Source of the DNA: Oxyruncus cristatus
Taxonomy: Eukaryota > Chordata > Aves > Passeriformes > Cotingidae
Direction of reading: 5' to 3'
DNA length: 64,000 nucleotides
NCBI GenBank assembly: GCA_013399855.1
Contig: VXAY01006796.1
Location: 62,001 to 126,000 of the forward strand
The notes beneath the pieces are model-generated. The model did not search any database. It was not told where the DNA came from and saw only the letters and a list, made by a program, of their open reading frames with translations. Within the stretch, counting starts at the first letter, position 1. The number at the start of each line of letters is the position of its first letter. This document shows, piece by piece, positions 11,451 to 23,000 of the stretch. The translations under genes and the position numbers were made by a program.

Positions 11451-13936
11451 AATGACGTTTGAATACAGCTCTCACTATACTGGCCTCTGAATTACTTTAT
11501 TGCTTCTTCAAAATAAGAGCATGCCATGGGAGATGCACACAGATGTTCTGGTTCATCTGTTCACTGCCACTCTAGTTAAATGTGGAGGCAAAGAGCCACA
11601 ACAATTTAAGACTACAGAATACTGAGTTTAAATGACATGACAATGTCACAAAAAATATTTTCTTAAATGTTCTAAGGAAAGACAAATACCTGTATTGTGC
11701 TAAGCCCCTTTGTCAAAGACAAATTCATCTTCCATCTGACTTGCACAGGAACAAGTCCTACCTCTCAGCTGTTCTATAAATAATTTAGGAATGTGTTGCC
11801 ATCTGCTGGACAAGGTACATCTTCTAATACATCAACTGATAAATGTGAAAGAACAGGCAAGATTTAAGGCATTCAAAGCCCTTTCTTTAAATATGAAAAA
11901 GAAACAGCAAATTTCAGACTAAAGACAGGTTGGGAGACGACAGTCTGAGCTTAATTTAATTATGTCAATCAATTAGACACTTTATCAAAAAAGAGGAGTT
12001 AACACTTAACTGGAATGGGTGAGGGAATTAACAAGAGGGAAGTGATAAAGTTCATATTCCCACTGTGAAACAGGGAAAGGCAGGCAGTTAACACCAAACA
12101 GTGAGGGACTGGGTTGAAGAGGGATTGCTAGGAAAACCATAAAATGCTGTGAGATCACTGTCTCCACCAAGTTACCAGTTTCAGCTTTTAAGCTTATCCT
12201 TTATGAATGTTACTTGAAGATCAGAACCAAGGGATTAGCCACAGGGTGCTGGTGACCAGAAAAATGTTCCTGTCCTTTGCATACTCATTGTAGGACTGAG
12301 ATGTTACGCCCTAGGTTTCCATGGGGGAACTTGGTGGGCTTACAAAGGGCAGAATGCTCTGGAGTACATACATAGCATCAACAGACCTTGGTAGTTCACT
12401 TGTGGGAAAACTTCTTAAGGTTTCAGGGGAGCTGTGGTATGCAATTGCTGCTCTGGCATAATACAGTTCCACCCAGTGTTTACTGGTCTGCAGGAACTCT
12501 GCTCCTGACAATGAGTTTGAAGATCTTGGGAGCTTGGTTAATCGTTAGGAGGTGGGCTCTGGCAAACTCTTTGTGAGCTTTGATCTCTTTCAGGATAAAT
12601 TATAATTGTTGTATGGCTCCTCGTGTAGGTTCCAATTCAGGTTCTCATGGGTAACTGTGATACCCATGGGACACAGCCACTGCAATTTCTTTTACTGTAT
12701 TAATTTGTACATAGCATTCAAGTGGTCACTCAAAAACACTCTGCCTTCTCTTGGGAGAAAGTCTCTTGATTGGATGGGGAACATCAGTATCTGCAGCCCT
12801 ATCCTCAATGCAAGTACAGCTGTATCTTTGTTGGTATCTTATGGAGGCTGTTGCATTTGGGGAATTACACCTATTTGACTATGGCTTTTATGAATGCACT
12901 GTATTTTTTATGTTTATCGCAGTGAAGGAATATTCTGTATACAGAGAGGTGGAATGATGATCAGTACTGCATCTGTAGTGGAAATCTAAGAGGAAGTCCA
13001 GGGTTTAATTCAAATTATAATTGTGTCACTAGGTTCTGCCCTTACCTCTTCCCACAGCCACATCTTCCTGCCGTCTCCTCTGCATCAGAACTCATGTTTG
13101 GATTGTGGATCACACAGTCATCTGCTGCGGGACAATGAACTGTTTCACTCTACAATCATACATGCACTAATGTGCACAAAGTGTGGGCTGGACAGGGCAG
13201 CCAGGAATGACACAGACAGTGTTGAGAAAGCCCAGATTCACACAGGCTAAATATTCTGGAAGTCTGGACCTTGGACACATTACATGTTTGTCAAGGCCAT
13301 TATCTAGAATCTGTTCCTCAAGGCAGCTGAAGAGATTAGCATGTCATACAGCTAAGACATAACATCTAGATGTTGATAGCTGTGTCCATAGCTTGGAGAA
13401 AATGTTAACTGTGTAAATTAAAATTACTGCAAATTACTGCAACTGTGATCACAGTCACACCAAAACAAGACCAGGATTTAGGTTTCCAATCTAAATATAT
13501 CACCAAAATTACCTAGATTCTCTCCCACAAGTTCCTCTTCTAGACTTATACCAGTGCTACACAGAAAATGTAATCGTCTGATTCTCCACACATTCCTGGT
13601 GAATCAAAGAGCTGATAAATCTTTTGCCTGCAACCCTTGCTCTCCTCTTCTTTTCAGAATACCAAATCTGTGAATGTAGCACTGGGATATAATTATTGCA
13701 TATGTTTGTAAATTAAATAATCACAGCAGATGATAGTGCAGATAAACAGAGCAGGCTTGTGGGCCTGGATTAGTTTTAGGCTGGTGTTTCATTTCCAAAT
13801 AAGGTGAGAATCTGGCTTCCAATTTAACCACACTAAAATCAGACACAGGTTTCTCATGAGCTATCAGCCCTAACAGGCTATAACATCTGCCAGAATAAGA
13901 AAAAAAAATCTCATTCATTTCTGGACGTGACCAAGG

Positions 13937-13953
13937 AAAAAAAAAAAAAAAAA
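13937..13953 (+). repeat. Poly(A) run
   Basis: Seventeen consecutive A bases in intergenic DNA. No flanking target duplication or retrocopy body is evident, so I treat it as simple sequence. Confidence 0.75.
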
Positions 13954-15318
13954 GATATGTCCTAATCTAGGCTTTGAATGGAAACAGCCCATAGAGCTGG
14001 ACACTGACTATCGTGCAAAATGTCAATTTAGCCTAATTTCTAGATATATTTCAAGACGGTTTATTTCCCCCTACCAAATAACCCTTCAGTCTTCTACTGC
14101 TAAAAATATGACTAAAAAGAGAAAAAGTATGAGCATCATTGTTGAAGGCAGCAGGGGGAGACTTCATCTGAAATGAGGGATTAACCTATGCTCAGCTCTG
14201 ACCTCATTGCATAAGCTGAAGCTGCAACCGATGCAGAGAACTACTTGGATGCTCCAGGAAAATAATTGCCTCCTCTTTTTAAGATGAGAAGGGTAGGAAC
14301 TTCTTGATAAATCCTGAATTTGGCATATCTGAATGAAGGCTGTCATTGGTTATGATTTTTGCAGAGGAAATGAACGCTCTCAAATGTGCTGTACGATAAA
14401 GGACAGTGTTTGAACAAGAACAAAAGGATTCAGACTAGCCACAGCTTATGTTAGACTGGAAATCAGAGCTTGAAATCAGAGCTTGAAATCCTGAGAGTGT
14501 TTGGAACAGGCACCAACTGGAGCAGTTGGGGAAAAAAATACCCACATTCTCAGACAGAGCTTGATAGGAATAGAGAAAGGACTATATGATGTGGTATCTA
14601 CAGGAGTGGGAGAATGGATCTGATAGTCCAAGAAGTCCCTTCCTACTCATTACCCTAAACTTAATGTAATTTGTATGTACCTTTTAAGAAGCTGAGAGAG
14701 AACAGTGGCTGCTTATGATGATCAGGATGATTAGACAGCAGAAGAATGTGGTTTTGGTATTTTGGCTCAGAGCTGCCACATAAAGAGGCTAAAGAGCAGA
14801 GGCTGGAACTGGGTCTTGGCTCCTGCCAGTGCTTGCAGGCAGGTGGAGTCAGCAAAAGCCATGTTCTGTTTTTAGCAAAGCAGGCAGAGGTGACCCTGTG
14901 GAGGCACCATGGGAGCCTCCAGGAACCCAGTTAGCGTGGGACCTGCGTGTTTGGCTCAGCCCTGGGGTGAAGGCCTGAGGCTGAGTGATGCAGATCAAAG
15001 CCCTACTTCATGGGAGTGAGGTGTCCGGTAAAAGACCAGAGAAAAAGGAGATATAACTTTATGCAAAGGCAACCACATGCCACTGCTGTCAGTGGTGCCT
15101 CACTGCCACCTGATGTCCAAACTAAGTTTGGGAAGACTTCCTCGATCTTGTAATGGATCCCTCTGTGTTGCAAATTGTCCTGTACCCTGTGGGACAACAT
15201 TTCTCTGTTCCTTTCCTTCCAGAAAGTGAAAATTACATCTAACATACAGTATAAACTCACAGTGTAGTATATAGCAAACACATAGTATACACATATACAT
15301 CTCTATTCATTTTATATA

Positions 15319-15683
15319 GCCTGGAGGAGAGTGAGGGGAGACCTCATTGCAACTTCCTCATGAGGGGAAGAGAAGGGGCAGGCACTGATCTCTTCCCTGT
15401 GGTGACCAATGATGGAACCTGAGGGAATGGCCGGAAGTTGTGTCAGGAGAGGTTTAGGTTGGATATTACAAAAAGGTTCTTCACCCAAAGGGTGGTTGGG
15501 CACTGGAACAGGCTCCCCAGGGAAGTGGTCACAGCACCAAGCCTGACAGAGTTCAAGAAGCATTTGGACAATACTCTTGAGCACATGGTGTGGCTCTTGG
15601 GGATGGTCCTGTGCAGGCCTAAGAGTTGGACTCAGTGATCCTTGAGGGTCCCTTCCAACTTGGCATATTCTGTGATTCCGTAA
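15319..15683 (+). mobile_element. CR1 LINE fragment, 5'-truncated, plus orientation
   Basis: Sequence from about 15319 matches the 3' end of avian CR1: the pol C-terminal coding end followed by the short 3' UTR with the typical GGGTCCCTTCCAACT stretch and the terminal ATTCTGTGATTCCG. A residual reading frame at 15438-15638 encodes the pol tail, recognisable by the conserved segment [13 protein letters not shown]. There is no reverse-transcriptase domain left, so this is a dead 5'-truncated insertion. The orientation is the same as the adjacent VPS18 gene. Confidence 0.93.
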
Positions 15684-16680
15684 AACCCAAAGGGCTGAAT
15701 AAGAGATTAGTCTTTTTGTTAATGCCATTGTTATAAATTCTTCTAGTTCAATCTAGCAGGTAAAATTGTAAATAACAATTGTTAGCACACCAGAACAAAA
15801 GAAACCCCCAAGTTATAGGCACTATTTAGTGATATGGAAGCTGGGTCCAACACACTTAGTCTAGAAAGCTGCGATAAACTTGCAGAGCAAGTCTAGTATA
15901 GTTCAAGAACAGCCTTATGCTAGATCCCCATATGCTGTGCCTCAATCATCGTTCTAGCAATAGAGCCAAGATTTTACCACTTGGTACTACACAAGAGCCA
16001 CAACACAGGAGTTTTTACAGGAGTGATTAAAAACAGTCAATTCCTAGCTGCAGTCAGTAGAATCACTATGAAATACTGTGTTTGTAGGACCATCAGGACT
16101 GATTTTAGTGGTGCACACTGCTGCACTCAGGAGGGGATTTCTCGTGCACACGGCTGCACGCAACAGGACAATGTCACTGAAAAACGGGAAAGAAAACTTT
16201 CAAACCAGAGCTCCAGGTTACAAAGCTAACATTACTTTGTTACAGCGTCAGGGACATGAGGGGTCTCTCTGCCTATTACACACATGCAGATTCACATTTT
16301 TATTGCTTATATACAATTTATTGTACGCATATGTATTTACATTCCCAGAAGCTTATGCCTATTTCCAAGAATCCTTATTTGTATGTTAATTAATTGCATA
16401 GATCTTATTACACATGCGCACATATTTGGGAAGGGGTCATTTGAGGGGTCTCTAGTGTTCATTTGGGATGGTACCCTACCTCTTTTTATCCTTATATGGT
16501 CACAAATACAGGCTTTAAAGTTTGGCATGGTTCTCTCTTGTTATATTCAGCAACGAAATCAGACTGTCCAGCTCCCATAGGGGAACTTCTGGTTTATTAC
16601 TGGCATACAAAACTGCCGATAAAAGATCATATGATTGTTATTGACATATAAAACTGCTTTGTTTTTCGAGCAGGCCCTTT
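15684..16680. other. Intergenic DNA upstream of the VPS18 CpG island
   Basis: No gene recognised. Two local structures stand out. An imperfect 22-bp direct repeat lies at 16111-16132 and 16144-16165 (33-bp offset). An imperfect hairpin has 9-base arms at 16217-16225 and 16235-16243 with a 9-base loop. The phrase GAGGGGTCTCT occurs twice (near 16258 and 16443). This may be remnant repeat DNA, but I cannot assign a family. Confidence 0.45.
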
Positions 16681-16681
16681 C

Positions 16682-16849
16682 TTATTTCAACAGAACCCTT
16701 CTGGCATCAACGGCAGCGAGCAGAAGCCGCAGGCACTGCACGGAGCCCAAGCCTGGAAGCGAGGGCGCAGGGCGATCAGCCATTCTCGGGGGAAGCAGGG
16801 ACACGAAGGTCCGGACTGCGAGCACAGCCGCACCCGACGCCACCGCCAT
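16682..16849 (-). other. Small divergent ORF (55 codons) at the VPS18 CpG island
   Basis: On the minus strand an ATG at 16849-16847 in the context CAACATGGCGG opens a 55-codon ORF ending at 16682. The start context resembles a YY1 site overlapping a start codon, an arrangement known from many CpG-island genes. The predicted peptide starts with a small hydrophobic stretch (MAVASGAAVLAVRTFVSLL) and is rich in Ala, Leu and Arg, somewhat like a mitochondrial presequence. I do not recognise it as any known protein. CpG-rich DNA often yields chance ORFs of this size, so this is a candidate only, perhaps within a divergent promoter transcript. Confidence 0.2.
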
Positions 16850-16892
16850 GTTGAGGGCGGAGCGGCCCTGCCCGGCGCGCAGGCGCAGTGCG

Positions 16893-16902
16893 GCCACGTG
16901 AC
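16893..16902 (+). promoter_or_regulatory. VPS18: CLEAR-like E-box (GCCACGTGAC)
   Basis: This matches nine of ten bases of the CLEAR consensus GTCACGTGAC bound by TFEB/TFE3/MITF and lies 81 bases upstream of the VPS18 ATG. Lysosomal and HOPS genes are known members of the CLEAR network, so co-regulation with lysosome biogenesis is plausible. Binding itself is inference. Confidence 0.55.
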
Positions 16903-16982
16903 GGGCGTCAGCTGAGCGGGGAGCGGCCGCCGCGGATCGGGGGGCGCCGGGGCCGGCGCTGGGCTCGGTGTCGGCGTCTGCC

Positions 16983-17073
16983 ATGGCCTCCATCCTGGAC
17001 GAGTACGAGGATTCCCTGCACCGCTCCGCCTCCGTGCAGCAGAGCCGCGCCAGCGTGGGCATCCCGCACTCCG
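16983..17073 (+). CDS. VPS18: VPS18 coding exon 1
   Basis: Encodes residues 1-30 plus one base of Gly31, ending at TCCG before GTAGGT. It is in the CpG island. Residues 11-22 are Ser/Gln/Arg-rich and probably the least conserved part of the N-terminus. Confidence 0.96.
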
Positions 17074-20000
17074 GTAGGTGTCCTCCTGCACTCGGCCGGG
17101 CCTTCGGTGTGCGGGTGTTCCTGCTGAGAGCGGGGAGGCGAGTGGGCAGCTCCGGGTGGGGACTAGGACATGTCAGGCTGTGGGCAGTGCTGCCAGGAAA
17201 AGGCGTATCGCTGTGTGTGTCGCACAGCGTTCAGCTGCGGTTTGTTTTTCCGTTGTTTGCTGTGTGAAATGCTTTGACGCAGGGAGCACCTGATTGCTGG
17301 CGGAGCAGAGGGGTGATGCAGGTCAGCTGGGCAGAACTGAGGTGCTGTTATCTGTGGGAGGGTCTGCACGGCCCCTCGAACACGCGTGCATCCAAGTGAC
17401 GTATGCCTTTGTAGTCACAAGTTATAACCAACCACACCTCAGCCCTGCCCAACTCAGAGCTGTGGTAGCTGGTTGAGAACATCTTATCACTTTGCTTCCT
17501 TTTTTATCTTCTCCGAGGGAGCCAGCTCTTACAGTGTTATGGATGTATGCACAGCTGTACCTCAGTTTCCAAATACTTCATTTCTTTCGAGTGGTTCCCT
17601 TAGGCTGACTACATGATGGCAAGGTTACTAAGAAAGCAGTCTGTATCACTATTAAACTTTTCTGTCAGGCCCTGTGAAGCTTTGGGATATGGTCCTACTC
17701 AGGGAGGCATCCAGTTGATGTAAAGTGATGACGTGATCACGAGTCAGTTGTTTCTTTCCTGTGAGAGAAAGTAAACAAATGGCAGGAATATTCCATGATA
17801 AATTCAAACTTTATTAGGTTCAATAACCATTCCCTATTAGATGCCACTATTCAACATTTTGTTGGGTGTGGCAGGGAAATGTAGGTTATGAGATGATTCT
17901 GTTCTATCTGGTATTGTCATGGTAGTACCAGCTGCTGTGCCGAGCTGGCATTTTTGAGTTACAAGTTTGGAAATCATGGACACATCCTTTCAAATTTTTT
18001 CTTCATATAGTCTTGCCCACTGTGAATCTTTGGGGAAACCAGGTTCTGAGGTTCATATATGCAGTAAGAATTGAGGAATTCTGTCACACTGTATATATTG
18101 TTGAGTATAAATACGCTGGTAGAATTACTCTGAGCCAAGGTACTGAAGTAGGTATGTTCTTTGCGTTTGTTTTAACATAAATTGTTATTTTGTTTTGTAA
18201 TGTTAGGTAGAGAATAAGTGGCCTGAATACCTGTTAATGCAGAACAGTGTTGGGACAGGCCAGGTCAGCTTTTCTTCTTGACTGCTGCAACACCTGTCTC
18301 CAGTCATGTCTGCTTTACACTTGAGAAATCTGCCTGTTTGCTGACAGTTGATGTTGGCAAAGGAAGTTGGTGAAACTGCTAAATGGCAAAGGCACAGCCT
18401 AATCAGGATTTTTATTATTCTTAAATCAGAGCAGACTGCCAATTTTTAATAAAATTTGAGCTGGTAAAACTTGTGGGCAAGCCGAAGTTTAAGCAAATTT
18501 ATTTTGGAAAAAGATACAATTTCCTGAAAGCAGTTTCAGTTAGTTGTCCCCTGCATTTGTTAAACTGCAGGTGTTGTTTCTCAGAGTTGTAGATAACCAA
18601 GCAGTGACTCTGTATCCAACCTAAAGTCCTGCTGCATTGTGTATGGAGTGTGCTTCGAAGTGGTGCTGTTAGTCGCAGTTTAGAGAATGTTAGGCCTGTG
18701 CTCTGTGGGGTGGAAGTACTATGTTCTCTCTGAGATACAATTCCAGATTTCTGTTTTCTTTAAGTTTGCACCTTCCTAGTTGACTGCTTTGGCCATGGAC
18801 AGCCTTAACTAACTTGCTGTAGCTCTTTTTGGGTTTGATCCTCCTGTCCAGGCTAACTGCTGCATGGATCTGCTTGCTTTAGAGATCCTTCATTTGCATA
18901 TGGAGCAAAGCACATGTGTTAACCTGGCAAAGTATCAGTGTGTGTTGCTTCCAAGCTGAGGTAGTTTGGTCAGATTGAGATCCTCTGTGGTTTTCTTTGA
19001 CAGAAGGTTATGTAAGACTTTGTGCATATGGGAAATTCAGTCACTGGAAAAACTTGTCTCATGGGACAGATATGGATGAAACTTCGTGATAAGATCTGTT
19101 GGTGGATGCACATATGTTCCAGTATTTTGCTAACGAGTATCAACACCTGGGTTTCATTTTATCTGAATGTGTTCTTATTTTACAGTTTGTGTAAAATATG
19201 TGTAAAATGTACAGGCTTATCTGAGCACTTTTGTAGTTTTTTGCTTCCTCGTAAAGAGTGCTGTTCTCATTTAGAAGTAGAGTGGCGTGGTCTCTTTAAG
19301 TCCCATGTTTCTTGGTGCAGAGGTCTACCCATGTGCAGTGTAAACTGAATCTGGTGTGCTGCTTTTCTGCACTTCGACATGTATTAAAGATTCACCTGTC
19401 TTAAAAGTTTGTTTGTTGACTGCTTGCCTATGGCTGGGCTTTTGCCATTGTCATAGCCAAAGCATCTTGTGCTTTTCCCATGTGTACTGAAGATCATAAG
19501 AGGTTTTTAAAGCATTATACCTCTAAGATTTATTTATTAACACATTTCTCCAGAAGTATGTTGCTTCTCTCGAGTCAGACTTTCTCCATTCTCTACCTTT
19601 TCCACCTAGATCTCCTTTAAAAAAAAATCTCTCAATGTGCCTTACCATGTATACCAAATTTCCCAAGCCGGCTGGGACTAAACTGGCTAGCTGAATACTT
19701 AATTAGTCACATCAGCTAACCTGCTCTGGTTGTACACATGCCCATTTTCAGTTCATTGATTTGCCAGGTTTGCTTCTTTGGGCTTCGAACACAGCGTGTG
19801 TCCTATGAGGTAGCTGTGTCTTGTCAAACTTTGTAACTCTAGCCTTAACTTCATTGGGCATTTCTTAGAATTCAGGCATGGTTTTTGAAAAGATCTGAGG
19901 ATTAGGTTAGTCTGGCTCCGTGTTGGGGTTTGCCATGAACCGATAAACCAGTCTAAATGGGTCTTGGCTCAGGAAGTGATTTATGCCAAGACTGGAGTAT

Positions 20001-23000
20001 TGATTCAGCAATCACCAAGTCTGAGCTATTGTTTTGGCTCTAATAAGTAGTTCCCATGCTTTCCCACAAAAGCTGGAAAGTTGCAGTTAGGGTAGTATTA
20101 TGGTTGGTAAAACAGATTTACGGTAAAGGAATTGTTGTGACTCCAGCTGTGTTCCCCACAGCAAACGATCCAACAGACTTCTCTCTGTGATGAATTCTGC
20201 TATGTGGATATAGAAAAACCCAATGTGGCTTTAAAAAAAGCTTTAGCTTGTGTGTGATGGGTGTAAAGTATGGAAGCTCATTAAATTCCAACATGGAATG
20301 AGAGAGAAATATATTTCAATTAATGCCACAGTGATCTCTTGGGTAGCTTATATGGTAGTGTCTGCTCAGAGCCCTCTTTGTGTCTTGTGTAATACCAGCC
20401 ATTCCTTCCTGTCTTGAACAAATAAACTGTCAATCAAGGAAAACAAATTATTATGTGATTCTACCCCCATTTTCAGCCCTTTTTGCAGTTTATGTGACAG
20501 TTTTCTGGCATCCCCTGCAATTTGATGTGCTTTCAAATTAATGCTTATGACAAGTCTGCAGTTCTGTGACGAGACAGTAAAGCATATTATTACTTTTCTT
20601 TCCTGTTATACATATCTACATGAGTGCTGCTCTTTGTGTTCATGCTCCATGGGGCATGCTTTTTTCAGTAAAACTCAGTGCAGGCAATGATCCTTCTAGT
20701 CTTTTAGGTTGGATTTTGATGCAGTATGGGATTATTGTTGTGGGGTTTTGTCTTATTTAGTTTTTAAGTGTTCGCATTCTTTCTCCAGGATATGTGAATG
20801 CACGACTGGAGAAGGAAACGCCAATATTTAACAAGCAAAGGATTGATTTTGCTCCTCCAGAGAAAATTAACAGCTTAGTGGTGTCCTCTAACCAGCTTTG
20901 TATGAGCCTTGGCAAAGACACCATTCTCAGGTAATGCTGCCAGAGTCCTGAAGTTATTGCTTATTTCCCCTTGCCTCTTTTTTCTTAAGTTATTAGAGAA
21001 TTTATATTTGCAAACTGGATAAGAAGCCATGAGCCAAATATGGAAAACAGGTAAAGAGTTACGTGTACACGGACTTTTGTTGGAAGCATGCTTTTGTGGT
21101 TTCTCTTTGCAGGATTGATCTTGGGAAGCCAGATGAACCTAATCAGGTAGAGCTGGGACGCAAAGATGAAGCCAGAGTCTACAAGATGTTTTTGGACCAC
21201 ACAGGTGAGGCAGTGGACCATGTATATTTACAGACAGTGGTCAGTGGTACAATTGAGCATGCATAACAAAGCTCCGGTGAAGTTTGCTTTCTGTTCTGTT
21301 AATAAGGAGAACAGGTCAATCTTCTCGGCCAGGCTCTGTTGCCCAGGGACCTTGCTTACTGATTTGCCCTTTTGCTAGTAGTAAAACACTGGCTTCTTGT
21401 GTTTCAGAACTCTCTAAAATGATCACATGCAATTAGGCTGTTGTAAGCAAGGCTGCTAAAGCCAGTAAAAGGAAATTTTTGGCCATCACTCTGTGCTGTA
21501 TGGTTTATATAAGAATTTTTAAAAAGGACTATAAAACATCTGCAGTTTGTACCCTTGACTGATTTTAAAAAACTAAATGAAAGTTTGGAAAGAGATGCTT
21601 GTATCTCTCACCAACTGCCAGGGTGGTAGGGAAATCTGTTATTCTTAGGACACTTATTGAAACACAATACCTTCTTGCTAAAGCATCTGGGACTAGTAAT
21701 GTAAGTTTGCAACATACAGACTACCGTTCTGATCCAGCATGGAAATCCCCCACATTCCTGTGAATGCCCGGAAAAGTGTTGGATTAAGTATGTTGATATT
21801 GGAGCTTATCAAATGTTAGGATTAGAAGCCTCAGGAATTTGGCTTGCTTAGGCACAGTCTTAATTTGTTCTCTCCTTCTCCTTCCCATACCCATCTCCTG
21901 TTGGCAGGCTCCCATCTCCTGATTGCTCTGAACACCAGTGAATGCCTTTACCTGAACAGAAGCGTTCAGAAAGTGCGGGCACTCTCCCGCTGGAAAGGAC
22001 ACTTGATTGAAAGTGTGGGCTGGAACAAATTTCTTGGTTCAGAGACCAACACTGGGCCCATCCTGGTGGGGACATCCCAGGGGCAGATCTATGAGGCTGA
22101 AATCTCTGTCAGCGAAGGAAGCCTCTTCAGCACTAACCCTGACCAGTACTTCCGACAGGTCTACACCCTGGAGGAGGAATCAGGACCTGCCCCAGTCTGC
22201 TGCTTGGAGATTGAACGAGGGATAGAAGGGAAATTTTTTATTATAGCAACCACTAGGAAGAGACTCTTCCAGTTTGTTGGCAAAGTGCCTGAAGGAACAG
22301 AGCAGCAAGGCTTCAGCTCCATATTTGCTATGCATGCTGACCATTTGCCCAGCTTTCGGGAATTTCCGGCCAACTTGGGATTCAGTGAGATAGCCTTTTA
22401 CACTCCGAAACTGCGCTCCAACCCACGCTCCTTTGCCTGGATGATGGGAAATGGTGTTTTATATGGTACATTGGATTATAGTCGTCCTGATTCCATTTTG
22501 AGTGATGAACGGGTCTGGGTTTATCCTTCTGATATTGACATAACTGTGAACAAGCCCATATCCATTGTACTTACCCAGTTCCACTTCCTGTTGCTGCTGC
22601 CTGACCGGGTGAAGGCTGTATGCACTCTGAATGGGCAGGTTGTTTTCCAAGATCTCTTCCTGGAGAAGTTTGGCCTGCTGACATGCATGATCAAAGATCC
22701 CACAGTCCAGCAGATATGGATCCACACTGAGAAAGTAGTGTTCCGCTACCATGTCCAACGGGAATCTAGAGACGTGTGGAAGATGTATATGAATATGAAC
22801 AAATTTGATTTAGCTAAAGAGTATTGTAAGGACCGTCCAGAGTGTCTAGATATTGTACTGGCAAAGGAGGCAGAGCACTGTTTCCAAAACAAGAGGTATC
22901 TAGACAGTGCCAAATGTTACGCACTGACCCAGAACTACTTTGAGGAAATTGCTCTGAAGTTCATTGAAGCCAAGCAAGAAGAGGCCCTGATGGAGTTTCT

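Larger units (their letters stand above)
7721..15318. other. Intergenic DNA between RHOV and VPS18
   Basis: No coding exon or RNA gene recognised in about 7.6 kb; all ORFs are under 100 codons apart from shadows at the CpG edge. Low-complexity spots include an A-run running into (GA)n at 11427-11450, an A17 run at 13937-13953 and a short 13-bp duplication near 14460-14490. AT-rich patches at about 9060-9160, 9870-10060 and 11940-11990 look like candidate conserved non-coding elements, which I could not test. Confidence 0.6.
16690..17140 (+). promoter_or_regulatory. VPS18: CpG island promoter of VPS18
   Basis: Sharp rise in GC and CpG content spanning the VPS18 start codon and about 290 bases upstream. 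Visible motifs are a YY1-like GCCATGTTG (16845-16853), an NRF1-like GCGCAGGCGC (16877-16886) and a CLEAR-type E-box (16893-16902). There is no TATA box. A short upstream ORF on the plus strand, 16848-16901 (17 codons plus stop), would be translated only if transcription starts upstream of it. Confidence 0.8.

Noticed and set aside
12300..12960. Stretch with ORFs on both strands that looked like an old retroelement
   Set aside because: None of its frames shows a reverse-transcriptase, gag or integrase motif I could name.
14580..14660. Weak resemblance to a CR1 3' end (AAGTCCCTTCCTACTC)
   Set aside because: Only a short similarity without the terminal repeat or the pol tail.
16676..16693. Acceptor-like CTTATTTCAACAG on the plus strand
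   Set aside because: It lies at the left edge of the VPS18 CpG island with no donor partner or upstream exon, so an upstream non-coding exon is unsupported.
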